Origin: Pseudomonadota bacterium
GTDB lineage: Bacteria > Pseudomonadota > Gammaproteobacteria > Burkholderiales > Rhodocyclaceae
Assembly: GCA_018261895.1 (NCBI GenBank)
Contig: JAGTRT010000031.1
Span: 1-33,299 of the forward strand
Direction: 5' to 3'
Length of the DNA: 33,299 bases
Shown here: positions 1-8,422 of the stretch, piece by piece
Numbering within the stretch: position 1 is the first letter of the stretch
Layout: each line of letters opens with the position of its first letter
Notes under the pieces: generated by a model
Told to the model about the DNA's origin: nothing
The model's database searches: none
Seen by the model: only the letters and a program-made list of their open reading frames with translations
Position numbers and translations under genes: made by a program

Positions 1-1956
1 CGGCGACGGCGACTTGTTGTTGTCGAGCAGCTTGCCGGTGGCGGCGTCGAGGGTCTTGGCGAGCAGGATGGCGCGCTTGTTGCCGTCCTTGATGCCTTGC
101 TCTTCGAGCGACACGGCCAGGGCCAGGAACTCGCCGAGCGAATCCCAGCGCAGGTGGTTTTCCTGGGTCAGCTGCTGGACGTGCTTCGGTGCCGAGCCGC
201 CGGCGCCGGTTTCGTACATGCCGCCGCCGTTCATCAGCGGGACGATGGACAGCATCTTGGCCGAGGTGCCGAGTTCCATGATCGGGAACAGGTCGGTCAG
301 GTAGTCGCGCAGGATGTTGCCGGTCACCGAGATGGTGTCGAGGCCGCGGACGACGCGTTCCAGGGTGTAACGCATGGCGCGAACCTGCGACATGATGTGG
401 ATGTCGAGGCCCTTGGTGTCATGATCCTTGAGGTACTTCTCGACCTTCTTGATCAGTTCGGCTTCGTGCGGACGGTACGGGTCGAGCCAGAAGACGGCCG
501 GGGTGTTGGATTGACGGGCGCGGGTGACGGCCAGCTTGACCCAGTCGCGGATCGGGGCATCCTTGACCTGGCACATACGCCAGATGTCGCCCTGTTCGAC
601 GTTCTGCGTGAGCAGCACTTCGCCGGTGTTGATGTCGACAATGTTGGCGATGCCGTCTTCGGCGATTTCAAAAGTCTTGTCATGCGAGCCGTATTCCTCG
701 GCCTGCTGGGCCATGAGGCCAACGTTCGGCACGGTGCCCATGGTCTTCGGATCGAAGTTGCCATGCCATTTGACGAAGTTGATCATCTCCTGGTAGATGC
801 GGGCGAAGGTCGATTCCGGCATGACGCACTTGCTGTCGTACTGCTTGCCGTCGGCGCCCCACATCTTGCCGCCCTGACGGATCATGGCCGGCATCGATGC
901 GTCGACGATGATGTCGTTCGGGGAATGGAAGTTGGTGATGCCCTTGGCCGAGTCGACCATGGCCAGACGCGGACGGTGTTCCTGACAGGCGTGCAGGTCG
1001 CGGATGATCTCGTCGCGCTTGGATTCCGGCAGCTGCTTGATCTTGTCGTACAGGTCGACCATGCCGTTATTGACGTTGATGCCCAGTTCGGCAAAGGTCT
1101 TGCCGTGCTTCTCGAAGGCATCCTTGTAGTAGATCTTGACGCAGTGGCCGAAGACGATGGGGTGCGAGACCTTCATCATCGTCGCCTTGACGTGCAGCGA
1201 GAAGAGGATGCCGGATTCGCGGCAGTCTTCGAGCTGGGCTTCGTAGAAGTCGCACAGGGCCTTCTTGCTCATGAACATTGAATCGATGATCTCGCCTTCG
1301 AGCAGGGAGAGCTTCGGTTTCAGGACGGTGGTCTTGCCGCCCTTGGCGATCAGTTCCATACGTACTTCGCGCGGCTTGTCGAGGGTCATCGACTTTTCGC
1401 CGTGGTAGAAGTCACCGTGCTGCATGTGGGAAACGTGGGTCTGCGACCACTGCTTCCATTCGCCCATGGAGTGCGGACGCTTCCGGGCGTAATTCTTGAC
1501 GGCGCCCGGGGCGCGGCGGTCGGAGTTGCCTTCGCGCAGGACCGGATTGACGGCGGAGCCGAGGCACTTGCCGAAGCGGACCTTGAGGGCCTTCTCTTCG
1601 TCGGTGGTCGGGTTTTCCGGGTAGTCGGGGATCTTGTAGCCCTTTTCCTGGAGTTCCTTGACGCAGGCCTTGAGCTGCGCGACGGAAGCGGAAATGTTGG
1701 GCAGCTTGATGATGTTGGTTTCCGGCAGCAGGCACTTCTTGCCCAGTTCGGCCAGGGTGTTCGGAAGACGCTGTTCCTCGGTCAGGAACTCGGGGAATTC
1801 GGCGATGACGCGGGCGGACACGGAAATGTCAGCCTTCTCGATTTCAATCCCGGCCGGCTCCGTGAAGGTACGGATAATCGGCAGAAAGGCACAAGTCGCC
1901 AGCAGCGGCGCCTCGTCGGTGAGCGTGTAGATGATCTTGGACTTGCCTGCGGACAT
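1..1956 (-). CDS. icd: NADP-dependent isocitrate dehydrogenase, monomeric type (3' end beyond window)
   Basis: Oxidative decarboxylation of isocitrate to 2-oxoglutarate with NADP+, a cytoplasmic TCA-cycle enzyme. The minus strand is open from the ATG at 1956 to the window edge (652 codons). It starts [20 protein letters not shown] and contains the hallmarks of the monomeric (about 740-residue) IDH family: [39 protein letters not shown] and [15 protein letters not shown]. It is not the dimeric Icd of E. coli. About 90 C-terminal residues should lie to the left of base 1. The gene diverges from aceK across about 220 bp. The GGGGTTAGC stretch just before the ATG gives only a loose ribosome-binding site. 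Family assignment is firm; physiological regulation is inferred. Confidence 0.95.
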   Translation of the reverse strand, partial: MSAGKSKIIYTLTDEAPLLATCAFLPIIRTFTEPAGIEIEKADISVSARVIAEFPEFLTEEQRLPNTLAELGKKCLLPETNIIKLPNISASVAQLKACVKELQEKGYKIPDYPENPTTDEEKALKVRFGKCLGSAVNPVLREGNSDRRAPGAVKNYARKRPHSMGEWKQWSQTHVSHMQHGDFYHGEKSMTLDKPREVRMELIAKGGKTTVLKPKLSLLEGEIIDSMFMSKKALCDFYEAQLEDCRESGILFSLHVKATMMKVSHPIVFGHCVKIYYKDAFEKHGKTFAELGINVNNGMVDLYDKIKQLPESKRDEIIRDLHACQEHRPRLAMVDSAKGITNFHSPNDIIVDASMPAMIRQGGKMWGADGKQYDSKCVMPESTFARIYQEMINFVKWHGNFDPKTMGTVPNVGLMAQQAEEYGSHDKTFEIAEDGIANIVDINTGEVLLTQNVEQGDIWRMCQVKDAPIRDWVKLAVTRARQSNTPAVFWLDPYRPHEAELIKKVEKYLKDHDTKGLDIHIMSQVRAMRYTLERVVRGLDTISVTGNILRDYLTDLFPIMELGTSAKMLSIVPLMNGGGMYETGAGGSAPKHVQQLTQENHLRWDSLGEFLALAVSLEEQGIKDGNKRAILLAKTLDAATGKLLDNNKSPSP

Positions 1957-2070
1957 GCTAACCCCTTGGTGATGGTTTTTGATATGCGAGCCGACGACGA
2001 TACGTCGACACCCTTGCGCGGTGCTTACAGAGTCTCGGGAGTATCCGCAACGCAGCGCTTTCGGTCAACG

Positions 2071-2087
2071 GTGAAATATCGTTTCAC
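2071..2087. promoter_or_regulatory. Inverted repeat GTGAAA-N5-TTTCAC between icd and aceK
   Basis: A perfect 6-bp inverted repeat with a 5-bp spacer lies in the divergent icd/aceK intergenic region, about 90 bp before aceK and about 115 bp before icd. Its size and position fit a dimeric regulator operator serving one or both promoters. The regulator is not identifiable from sequence. Confidence 0.4.
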
Positions 2088-2178
2088 AGTGCGAAGCGGC
2101 GCGTATCGCCCGAATGGCGGCGATCTCGTCAATCCGGACAGGGCCGTCTAAAATCCGGCCACATACGGAGCGTTCACG

Positions 2179-3960
2179 ATGAAAATCTCAGTCGGCCTCT
2201 ATGGCACCAACGCGCACCAGATTGCGCTGGCCATGATCCAGGGGTTCAACAAGCACTACAACCTGTTCCGCAAGACCAGCCGCGAGGCCAAGGCGCGCTT
2301 CGAGGCGGCGGACTGGCTGGGCGTGCACAAGGCGGTCCGCGAGCGCATCCGCTTCTACGACGACCGCGTCGACGAATGCGTCGAGCGCCTGCGCGACGAG
2401 TACGACGCCCAACACATCGACGACACGACCTGGCAGCAGGTCAAATTGCTCTACATCGGTCTGCTGCTCAACCACAAGCAACCGGAGCTGGCCGAGACCT
2501 TCTTCAATTCGGTGACGACCAAGATCCTGCACCGCAACTATTTCCACAACGATTTCATCTTCGTCCGCCCGAGCATCTCGACCGAGAACATCGAAGGCGA
2601 CGACACCCCGACCTACCGCAGCTACTACGCCAAGGAAAGCGGCCTGCGCGGCGCGATCCGCGAAATCATTGCCGACTTCGGCTGGCAACGCCCGTTCGCC
2701 GACCTAGAGCGCGACGTCGGCTACGTCTACGAGGCAGTGCGCAGCCACCTCAAAGGCATGCCGCGACGCGAGGTCAATTTCCAGATCCAGGTGCTGGCCT
2801 CGGCCTTCTACCGCAACAAGGCGGCCTACATCATCGGCAAGGCGGTCAACGGCTCGTGGGAATACCCTTTCGCTATCCCCGTGCTGCACGACGACGATGG
2901 CAAGCTCTACCTCGACACCATCCTGCTCGACGCCTGGCGCATCGGCCTGCTCTTCTCGCTGTCGCGCGCCTATTTCATGGTCGACATGGAAGTGCCGTCG
3001 GGCTACGTCCAGTTCCTGCGCGCCATCCTGCCCGCCAAGCCGCGTTCCGAGCTGTACATCATGCTCGGCCTCGGCAAGCAGGGCAAAACGATGTTCTTCC
3101 GCGACTTCATCTATCACCTGCACCACTCGGAAGACAAATTCATCGTCGCCCCCGGCATCCGCGGCATGGTCATGCTCGTCTTCACGCTGCCGTCCTACCC
3201 CTACGTTTTCAAAATCATCAAGGACGTCTTCGGCACTGCCAAAAATACGGACAAGGCCACCGTCAAAGGGAAATTCCTGATGGTCAAGCAGGTCGACCGC
3301 GTCGGGCGCATGGCCGACACGCTGGAATTTTCCAACGTCCTCTTCCCGCGCGACCGCTTCCACGCCGAGGTGCTGGCCGAGCTCGAAACCCTGGCACCGT
3401 CCTGCTTCGAGATCGACGGCGACCAGCTCATCATCAAGCACCTCTACATCGAGCGCCGCATGGAGCCGCTCAACATCCACCTCGACCGCATGGAACGCGG
3501 CAACAACGTCGAGGCGCTCGAAAACGCCATCGTCGAATACGGCAGCGCCATCCGCGAAATGGCCCAGGCCAACATCTTCCCGGGCGACATGCTGTGGAAG
3601 AACTTCGGCGTCACGCGCTACGGCCGCGTCGTCTTCTACGACTACGACGAAATCGAATACATGACCGACATCAACTTCCGCAAGATCCCGCCGGCGCCGG
3701 ATTTCGAGACGGAAATGTCAGGCGAGGTGTGGTACCCGGTGGCGCGCGGCGACGTCTTCCCGGAAGAGTTCGCGACCTTCCTGCTCGGCTCGCCGCTCGT
3801 CCGCAAGGTGTTCATGAAACACCACCGCGACCTGCTCGGCACCGAATTCTGGCAGGAAGCCCAGCGCAAGATTCGCGACGGCCACGTCGAGGATTTCTTC
3901 CCCTACCCGCAGGAACTGCGCTTCGTGAATCAGGCGGCTGATCAGCCCCCGGCGGCCTGA
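2179..3960 (+). CDS. aceK: Isocitrate dehydrogenase kinase/phosphatase
   Basis: Bifunctional enzyme that phosphorylates and inactivates isocitrate dehydrogenase, and reverses this, steering isocitrate between the TCA cycle and the glyoxylate bypass. The 593-residue product has the usual AceK length. Its ATP-binding segment MLGLGKQGKTMFFRDF starts near residue 295, and AceK-typical motifs follow: HLYIERRMEPLNI, FPGDMLWKNFGV and VVFYDYDEIEYMTD (kinase-fold catalytic and metal-binding region). The ATG at 2179 follows a CGGAG ribosome-binding site. It diverges from icd. Its 3' end overlaps that of the convergent cbbR by 19 bp, leaving no room for separate terminators. The oddity is its pairing with a monomeric IDH, while the classical AceK substrate is the dimeric enzyme. 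Identity is very secure. Confidence 0.97.
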   Translation: MKISVGLYGTNAHQIALAMIQGFNKHYNLFRKTSREAKARFEAADWLGVHKAVRERIRFYDDRVDECVERLRDEYDAQHIDDTTWQQVKLLYIGLLLNHKQPELAETFFNSVTTKILHRNYFHNDFIFVRPSISTENIEGDDTPTYRSYYAKESGLRGAIREIIADFGWQRPFADLERDVGYVYEAVRSHLKGMPRREVNFQIQVLASAFYRNKAAYIIGKAVNGSWEYPFAIPVLHDDDGKLYLDTILLDAWRIGLLFSLSRAYFMVDMEVPSGYVQFLRAILPAKPRSELYIMLGLGKQGKTMFFRDFIYHLHHSEDKFIVAPGIRGMVMLVFTLPSYPYVFKIIKDVFGTAKNTDKATVKGKFLMVKQVDRVGRMADTLEFSNVLFPRDRFHAEVLAELETLAPSCFEIDGDQLIIKHLYIERRMEPLNIHLDRMERGNNVEALENAIVEYGSAIREMAQANIFPGDMLWKNFGVTRYGRVVFYDYDEIEYMTDINFRKIPPAPDFETEMSGEVWYPVARGDVFPEEFATFLLGSPLVRKVFMKHHRDLLGTEFWQEAQRKIRDGHVEDFFPYPQELRFVNQAADQPPAA

Positions 3961-4889
3961 AGATAGACGCTGAATTCCTGCTCCAGCGCCTCGGCGGCGT
4001 TGTCGAGCAGGTATTCGCGGAACTGCTGGCCGGCCGGCAGCAGGCGCTTGGCGTTCATGTGAACGACATACCAGGTGCGCTCGATGGGCGTGCCCTGCAC
4101 GTCGAAGACGCTGACTTCGCCGGTCTTCAGTTCGAGCGGCAGGGTGTGCAGCGAAATGAGCGCGATGCCCATGCCGGCCATGACGGCCTGCTTGATCGTC
4201 TCGTTGCTGCCCATGCTGATCGTGCGTGGCGGCGTGAACAGGTGGTTCTTGAACATTTCCTCGGCGACGCGGCGGGAGCCGGAACCTTCCTCGCGCAACA
4301 GGAAAGTCTCGTGGCGCAGCTCGTGCAGGTCGAAGCGGCGGGCGCCGCGCAATGGGTGGTCGGCCGGACCGATGAGCACGTAGGGATGGCTGGCCATCGG
4401 CTCGGCGTGGGCGTCGATTTCGGTCGGGATGCGGCCCATGACAGCGAGGTCGATGGCGTTGTCCTGCAATTTCTGGAGCAGGGTTTCGCGGTTGCCGACC
4501 GAGAACTGCACCTCGATGCCGGGGTGCAACTGGGCGAAACGGGCGAGCAGGCGCGGCATGAAATACTTGGCGGTGCTGACCAGACCGACCGATATCTGCC
4601 CGGTTTCCGCCCCCAGCATGGCCTGCAGGTTGGCTTCGGCGTCCTTGATTTCGCCGAGCACGCGCAGGGCGTGATGGACGAGCAGATCGCCGGCCGCCGT
4701 GAGGGCGACGCCACGGCCGAGACGTTCGAAAAGCGGCAGGCCGACATTGTCTTCGAGCTGCTTGAGCTGCATCGAGACGGCCGGGGGAGTCAGGTGCAAC
4801 TCCTCGGCGGCGCGCGCGTAGCTGAGGTGCCGGGCGGCGACGACGAAGATCTGCAACTGGCGCAGGGTCAGGGTTCGGACGAAATTCAT
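3942..4889 (-). CDS. cbbR: LysR-type transcriptional regulator, CbbR-like
   Basis: Probable activator of the Calvin-cycle genes. The N-terminal winged helix-turn-helix (LTLRQLQIFVVAARHLSYARAAEELHLTPPAVSMQLKQLE) occupies roughly the first 50 residues. It is followed by a LysR effector-binding domain (ISVGLVSTAKYFMPRLLARF, LREEGSGSRR, SNETIKQAVMAGMGIALIS) typical of CbbR. The ATG at 4889 was chosen; a TTG at 4913 preceded by AAGAGAG would add eight residues and cannot be excluded. It lies downstream of cbbM on the same strand, beyond a terminator, rather than divergent from it as is usual for cbbR. The CbbR name rests on sequence style plus the adjacent RuBisCO; CysB- or other LysR-type regulators are less likely. 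Confidence 0.88.
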   Translation of the reverse strand: MNFVRTLTLRQLQIFVVAARHLSYARAAEELHLTPPAVSMQLKQLEDNVGLPLFERLGRGVALTAAGDLLVHHALRVLGEIKDAEANLQAMLGAETGQISVGLVSTAKYFMPRLLARFAQLHPGIEVQFSVGNRETLLQKLQDNAIDLAVMGRIPTEIDAHAEPMASHPYVLIGPADHPLRGARRFDLHELRHETFLLREEGSGSRRVAEEMFKNHLFTPPRTISMGSNETIKQAVMAGMGIALISLHTLPLELKTGEVSVFDVQGTPIERTWYVVHMNAKRLLPAGQQFREYLLDNAAEALEQEFSVYLQAAGG

Positions 4890-4977
4890 GTTCAGCGTGA
4901 TCGAATCAAACAATCGCTCTCTTCAAGGATAGTTTAATCCTCGCACGTTCTCCAGCTATGCCAATGTGATGCTTTCC

Positions 4978-5013
4978 ACGGTCAACCGGAAATTTTGCCC
5001 AAAATTGAAATCC
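4978..5013 (+). repeat. Dispersed 36-bp repeat, copy 1
   Basis: Copy of the family with core CGGTCAACCGGAAA and tail CCAAAATTGAAAT. This copy has the TTTTGCC variant in the middle, which makes AATTTTG-CC-CAAAATT a near-perfect inverted repeat. It lies between the cbbM terminator and cbbR, and reads on the plus strand although both neighbours are on the minus strand. Confidence 0.85.
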
Positions 5014-5045
5014 CGAAAAACAACAAACCCCGCCGCAGCGGGGTT
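5014..5045 (-). terminator. Rho-independent terminator of cbbM
   Basis: AACCCCGC and GCGGGGTT pair around a 4-base loop (5026-5045). On the minus strand the stem is followed by TGTTGTTTTT. It begins 17 bp past the cbbM stop codon and would separate cbbM from cbbR. Confidence 0.85.
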
Positions 5046-5062
5046 GGCCGACCAGCCTCGAA

Positions 5063-6442
5063 TCACGCTGCCGGACGGAGTTTCTGCCGCCAGCCGGGGT
5101 AGAGCTGGTCGGCGTCCTGCGGGAAGGATTCGAAGGCGCGGGCGAATTCGTAGTGGGTGCGCGCCCACTCCACGGGATCGGCACCGGCCTTCCAGCATTC
5201 GTAGGCCTGGCGCAAGGAGCGCGCGCCGGCGGCCGGGCTGTCGATGTGGCCGTACGATCCGCCGCCAGCCGTGTTGATGACGTTGCCGTGGCCGAGGTTA
5301 TCGAAGAAGCCGGGCAGGCGCAGGGCGTTCATGCCGCCCGAAATGATCGGCACGGTCGGCTTCATGCCGTACCACTCCTGCGGATAGACCGGCCCGTGGT
5401 AGCTGTCGCGCTCGATGATGTAGGCGCAGGCGCGGTCGTCCTTGCCGCCTTCCATCTTGCCGTAGCCCATGGTGCCGACGTGGATGCCGGAAGCACCCTG
5501 CAGGCGCGACATTTTCGCCAGCACGTAGGCGGTATAGCCGCGTTTCGACGACGGCGAGGTGACCGCCCCGTGGCCGGCCCGGTGGTAGTGCAGGAACTGG
5601 TTGGCGAAGTGGCGGCGCGCCGTGGTGATCATGCCCGGCCCGCCGACGTAGCCGTCGACGAGGAAGGCGACCTTGTCGGCATCCGGCCCGAAGGTGCGCA
5701 GGATGAATTCGCCGCGCGCCACCATCTCGTGGTGGTCGTCGGCCGTGATGTTGGCCGAGAACAGCTTGGCCTCGCCGGTTTCGTCCATGGCCCGCTTCAT
5801 GGCGTCGTAGACGAGCGGGATGGTCTGGCGCATCGGCGCGAAGGGCTGGTTGCCCTGCGGCTCGTCGTTCTTGATGAAATCGCCGCCCAGCCAGAATTCG
5901 TAGGCCGCCTTGGCGAAGGGCTCGGGACGCAGGCCGAGCTTGGGCTTGATGATCGTGCCGGAGATGTAGCCGCCATCGACCACCGGCCGGCCGAGCGTGC
6001 GCCACATGTCGGCGATGCCCTTGCTCGGGCCGTCGAACAACTCGATGGCGCGGCGCGGCACGTAGAAATCGACCATCTTGGCGTGCTCGATGTCGCCCAT
6101 GCCCTGATTGTTGCCGATGGTCAGCGTCAGGAAGGAGACCATCATCATGCGGCCGTCGGTGATGTTGCGGTCGAACAGATCGAGCGGGTAGGCGATGCGC
6201 ATGTCTTCCGTCGCCTCGTCGATGTGATAGACCAGCGCATCGACGCCCTTGGTGAATTCGTCGGTGGTGCTGACCTCGACGTTGGTACCGGTCGAGGATT
6301 CCGCGGCAAAGTGAGCGGCCGCTTCGAGGTAACCGTGGCCCGCCTTCGGCTTCATCTTGTAGGCGCACAGGATGTGCTGGCCGCCGGCGATCAGGTCTGC
6401 TTCCTTGAGGCTGAGGTCGGCGTAGCGTTTGGATTGGTCCAT
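5063..6442 (-). CDS. cbbM: Ribulose-1,5-bisphosphate carboxylase/oxygenase, form II
   Basis: Fixes CO2 onto ribulose bisphosphate; form II enzymes are homo-oligomers of large subunits without small subunits. The 459-residue protein has the active-site lysine of [11 protein letters not shown] at residue 166. The carbamylated lysine and metal ligands of [16 protein letters not shown] fall at K191, D193 and E194, matching the family numbering exactly. The loop [10 protein letters not shown] and the phosphate-binding [11 protein letters not shown] follow. The ATG at 6442 is preceded by AGGAGACCGACC. The upstream intergenic region carries a LysR-type inverted repeat. No activase (CbbQ/O) genes adjoin it here. 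Form II suggests function at high CO2 and low oxygen. Identity is very secure. Confidence 0.98.
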   Translation of the reverse strand: MDQSKRYADLSLKEADLIAGGQHILCAYKMKPKAGHGYLEAAAHFAAESSTGTNVEVSTTDEFTKGVDALVYHIDEATEDMRIAYPLDLFDRNITDGRMMMVSFLTLTIGNNQGMGDIEHAKMVDFYVPRRAIELFDGPSKGIADMWRTLGRPVVDGGYISGTIIKPKLGLRPEPFAKAAYEFWLGGDFIKNDEPQGNQPFAPMRQTIPLVYDAMKRAMDETGEAKLFSANITADDHHEMVARGEFILRTFGPDADKVAFLVDGYVGGPGMITTARRHFANQFLHYHRAGHGAVTSPSSKRGYTAYVLAKMSRLQGASGIHVGTMGYGKMEGGKDDRACAYIIERDSYHGPVYPQEWYGMKPTVPIISGGMNALRLPGFFDNLGHGNVINTAGGGSYGHIDSPAAGARSLRQAYECWKAGADPVEWARTHYEFARAFESFPQDADQLYPGWRQKLRPAA

Positions 6443-6499
6443 GGTCGGTCTCCTGGTGTCTCGTTCATCGGTGCTGCGATGGACTGAATGCTAGGCGCG

Positions 6500-6540
6500 A
6501 CAACTGTTAAGTAAAAGTCACGTATTTTTACGAAACAAAT
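6500..6540. promoter_or_regulatory. Candidate CbbR operator / cbbM promoter region
   Basis: The AT-rich segment upstream of cbbM contains GTAAAA-N9-TTTTAC (6511-6531), an inverted repeat of LysR-operator size with T-N11-A spacing inside it. It starts about 70 bp before the cbbM start. Binding by the neighbouring CbbR is inferred from position. Confidence 0.45.
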
Positions 6541-6670
6541 AAACCATCAATTAATCATTGTCCGCACACACCCCACCTGAAACGCTTCGCCGGTCATGCT
6601 GTATGATTTATTTCGCCCGCAAGACGGGCTTTTTGGCCCGATCCATTTTTACATCCAGGAGATCAAACAG

Positions 6671-7132
6671 ATGCGCCTTGTCCATTCGATCCTACTATCC
6701 AGTTTGCTGGCCGCCGCCTCGGCCCACGCCCAGAATGCCAAGCCGCCGGCCTGTCCGTTCGAGCCGGCCTACCTGTCGGCCCAGCTGGGCGAAACCTTCC
6801 AGGCCGGTGTCCCGGAAAGAGCGATGATCGGCATGGGCTGCAAATACAAGGGCAAGAACGCCGACTTCTGGATCGACGCCGGCCCCAACCCGGCGCCGTC
6901 GGCCGAGATGTGGCAAAAGATGGCGAGCCCGCCCGGCACGACATTCACCCCCGTCGCCAACGACCCCGACAAGGCCGTGCACGTCAACGCGGCGCCGAGT
7001 GTCTCGCCCTTCCCCTCGCTGTTCTACGAACGCAAGGGCTGGCTGGTCAGCATCACGGTCACCGGCGTGTCCGGCAAGAAAGCCATCGACGCCTGGAACG
7101 CCAAACTCGCCGGCATCAAGCGGATTCCCTGA
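6671..7132 (+). CDS. Putative periplasmic protein of unknown function
   Basis: A 153-residue protein with a clear Sec signal peptide (MRLVHSILLSSLLAAASAHA, cleavage likely before QN). The mature part is hydrophilic with two cysteines (PACPFE, GMGCKYKG) that could form a disulfide. The ATG at 6671 was preferred over an upstream start because AGGAG lies 10 bases before it and the signal peptide begins there. It is divergent from cbbM and convergent with the acpH-like gene. I do not recognise the family. A role in carbon fixation is not implied by anything beyond proximity. Confidence 0.75.
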   Translation: MRLVHSILLSSLLAAASAHAQNAKPPACPFEPAYLSAQLGETFQAGVPERAMIGMGCKYKGKNADFWIDAGPNPAPSAEMWQKMASPPGTTFTPVANDPDKAVHVNAAPSVSPFPSLFYERKGWLVSITVTGVSGKKAIDAWNAKLAGIKRIP

Positions 7133-7179
7133 GGCGGGCGGATATTCGCCGGCGTTTCTGAGCAGCGCGCCGGCATCTC

Positions 7180-7215
7180 ACGGTCAACCAGAAATTTTGC
7201 CCAAAATCAGAATCC
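7180..7215 (+). repeat. Dispersed 36-bp repeat, copy 2
   Basis: Same family as 4978-5013, again with the TTTTGCC middle, and with CAACCAGAAA in place of CAACCGGAAA. It lies in the convergent gap after 7132 and contains the stop codon of the minus-strand acpH-like gene (7207-7209), so it supplies that protein's end. Confidence 0.82.
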
Positions 7216-7800
7216 GGGCGCGGCGTTCCGGTTGATCCAGTCGGCTGAAAACGCCTGCGCGTCGGCGTACCAGATCCGGAAATCCTCGGCGAAGCCGGCC
7301 GCATCGGCCACGAACTCCACCTCGGCGCCGGCCAGCGGGTTGGGCAGGCGGGCGCGGCGGCTCATGCGCTGGAGCACGTCGGCAATGCCGTCCACTTCGG
7401 CGTAACTGCCCAGCCAGTCCTCGTCGGCCATCAGGCGCATGGCTGGGCGGGCGTGCTCGGGCAGGTCCGGCAGGTGGTCGCCGAGATGGCCGTAGATGCC
7501 CCGGCAAGCCTCGGCCAGCGGCGTCGCCAGTGGCCAGTCGCGGGCCAGCAGGTGGTCGTAGAAGATGTCGACGAGCACGCCGGCGTAGCGACGGCGTTCG
7601 GCCGACACGCGCTGGCGGCTGCGCTGGAAGGCGGGATGATGGTCGGCATGGCGGTCGATGGCCCGGTGCAGCGCCACGCCACGCGCCAGCTCGGGCGCCA
7701 GGCTGCCCGGCAGCGGGCCCTTGATCCAGTCGCCAACCACGCCACCGACGATGAGCGCCGGGTCATTGCCAGCCAGCACGGCATGGGCGAGAAAATTCAT
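7207..7800 (-). CDS. acpH: Acyl carrier protein phosphodiesterase-like protein
   Basis: AcpH-family proteins remove the 4'-phosphopantetheine arm from acyl carrier protein (HD-like metal-dependent fold). The 197-residue product opens MNFLAHAVLAG and carries the family blocks IVGGVVGDWIKG, LARGVALHRAIDRHADHHPAF, YAGVLVDIFYDHLLARDW and MADEDWLGSY. Its conserved His/Asp residues are potential metal ligands. The ATG at 7800 matches the family start; an upstream in-frame extension reads poorly. It is the last gene of a four-gene minus-strand operon, 7 bp after the TRIC gene. The stop codon falls inside a dispersed repeat. Family membership is good; substrate is by family. Confidence 0.85.
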   Translation of the reverse strand: MNFLAHAVLAGNDPALIVGGVVGDWIKGPLPGSLAPELARGVALHRAIDRHADHHPAFQRSRQRVSAERRRYAGVLVDIFYDHLLARDWPLATPLAEACRGIYGHLGDHLPDLPEHARPAMRLMADEDWLGSYAEVDGIADVLQRMSRRARLPNPLAGAEVEFVADAAGFAEDFRIWYADAQAFSADWINRNAAPGF

Positions 7801-7807
7801 GGCTTGA

Positions 7808-8422
7808 TCACTCTCGTTCGCTGTAGGTCGGCAATCGTATCTGGAATACGACACCAACATAACGCAGGACGAGCACAACCGCCATCCCGGCCCAGGTGGC
7901 GATGACCGGCGAGATGGCGAGCATCTGCAAGCCGATCAGCGTCAGGGCGCCGGCCCAGGCGGCCGAGGCGTAGAGTTCGCCGGGCACGAAGATGAGCGGC
8001 ACTTCGTTGCACAGCACGTCGCGCAGCACGCCGCCGACGACGCCGGTGGTCACGCCAAGCAGGCTGGCAACCAGCCACGGCGCCTGCAGGTCGAGCGCGA
8101 CCTGGGTGCCGGTGATGGCGAACAGGGCGAGCCCGATGGCGTCGGGAATCAGGAAGAGGCGCGGCGGCAGCTTGAGGCCGCGCACGACGAAGAAGATCAC
8201 GACGGCCGTGGCAAAAGCGGCGATCAGGTAGGTCTGGTCGGCGATCCAGAACACCTTGCGGTCGAGCAGCACGTCGCGCACCGTGCCGCCACCGAGCGCC
8301 GTGGCCATGCCGACCATGACGGCGCCGACCAGGTCCATGCGCTTGCGGCCGGCGTCGAGCACGCCGGTCAGCGCGCTGACGGCGACGGCAGCGAGGGCGA
8401 TCCAGTAAAGCAGGACGTCCAT
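7808..8422 (-). CDS. TRIC cation channel family / UPF0126 membrane protein
   Basis: Inner-membrane protein of the trimeric intracellular cation channel (TRIC, UPF0126/YadS) family. The 204 residues hold about seven hydrophobic segments arranged as two related halves. Each half has the family signature of a glycine-rich bend followed by RD: MATALGGGTVRDVLL and VTTGVVGGVLRDVLC, with the second followed by NEVPLIF. The start ATG at 8422 overlaps the TGA of the upstream Ppx-like gene by one base (TGATG), so translation is probably coupled. Bacterial members conduct monovalent cations in vitro; the physiological role is unsettled. Confidence 0.88.
   Translation of the reverse strand: MDVLLYWIALAAVAVSALTGVLDAGRKRMDLVGAVMVGMATALGGGTVRDVLLDRKVFWIADQTYLIAAFATAVVIFFVVRGLKLPPRLFLIPDAIGLALFAITGTQVALDLQAPWLVASLLGVTTGVVGGVLRDVLCNEVPLIFVPGELYASAAWAGALTLIGLQMLAISPVIATWAGMAVVLVLRYVGVVFQIRLPTYSERE

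Noticed and set aside
97..1281. Long plus-strand open frame opposite the isocitrate dehydrogenase gene
   Set aside because: It is the antisense shadow of a high-GC gene; the minus strand has unmistakable IDH motifs and this frame has no family features.
2061..2080. Possible degenerate copy of the dispersed repeat (CGGTCAACGGTGAAATA)
   Set aside because: Only the first 8 bases fit well and the tail is missing; it overlaps the GTGAAA palindrome and is better explained by that.
5153..6487. 444-codon plus-strand open frame opposite cbbM
   Set aside because: Antisense shadow of RuBisCO; low-complexity V/A/D/G-rich translation with no domain.
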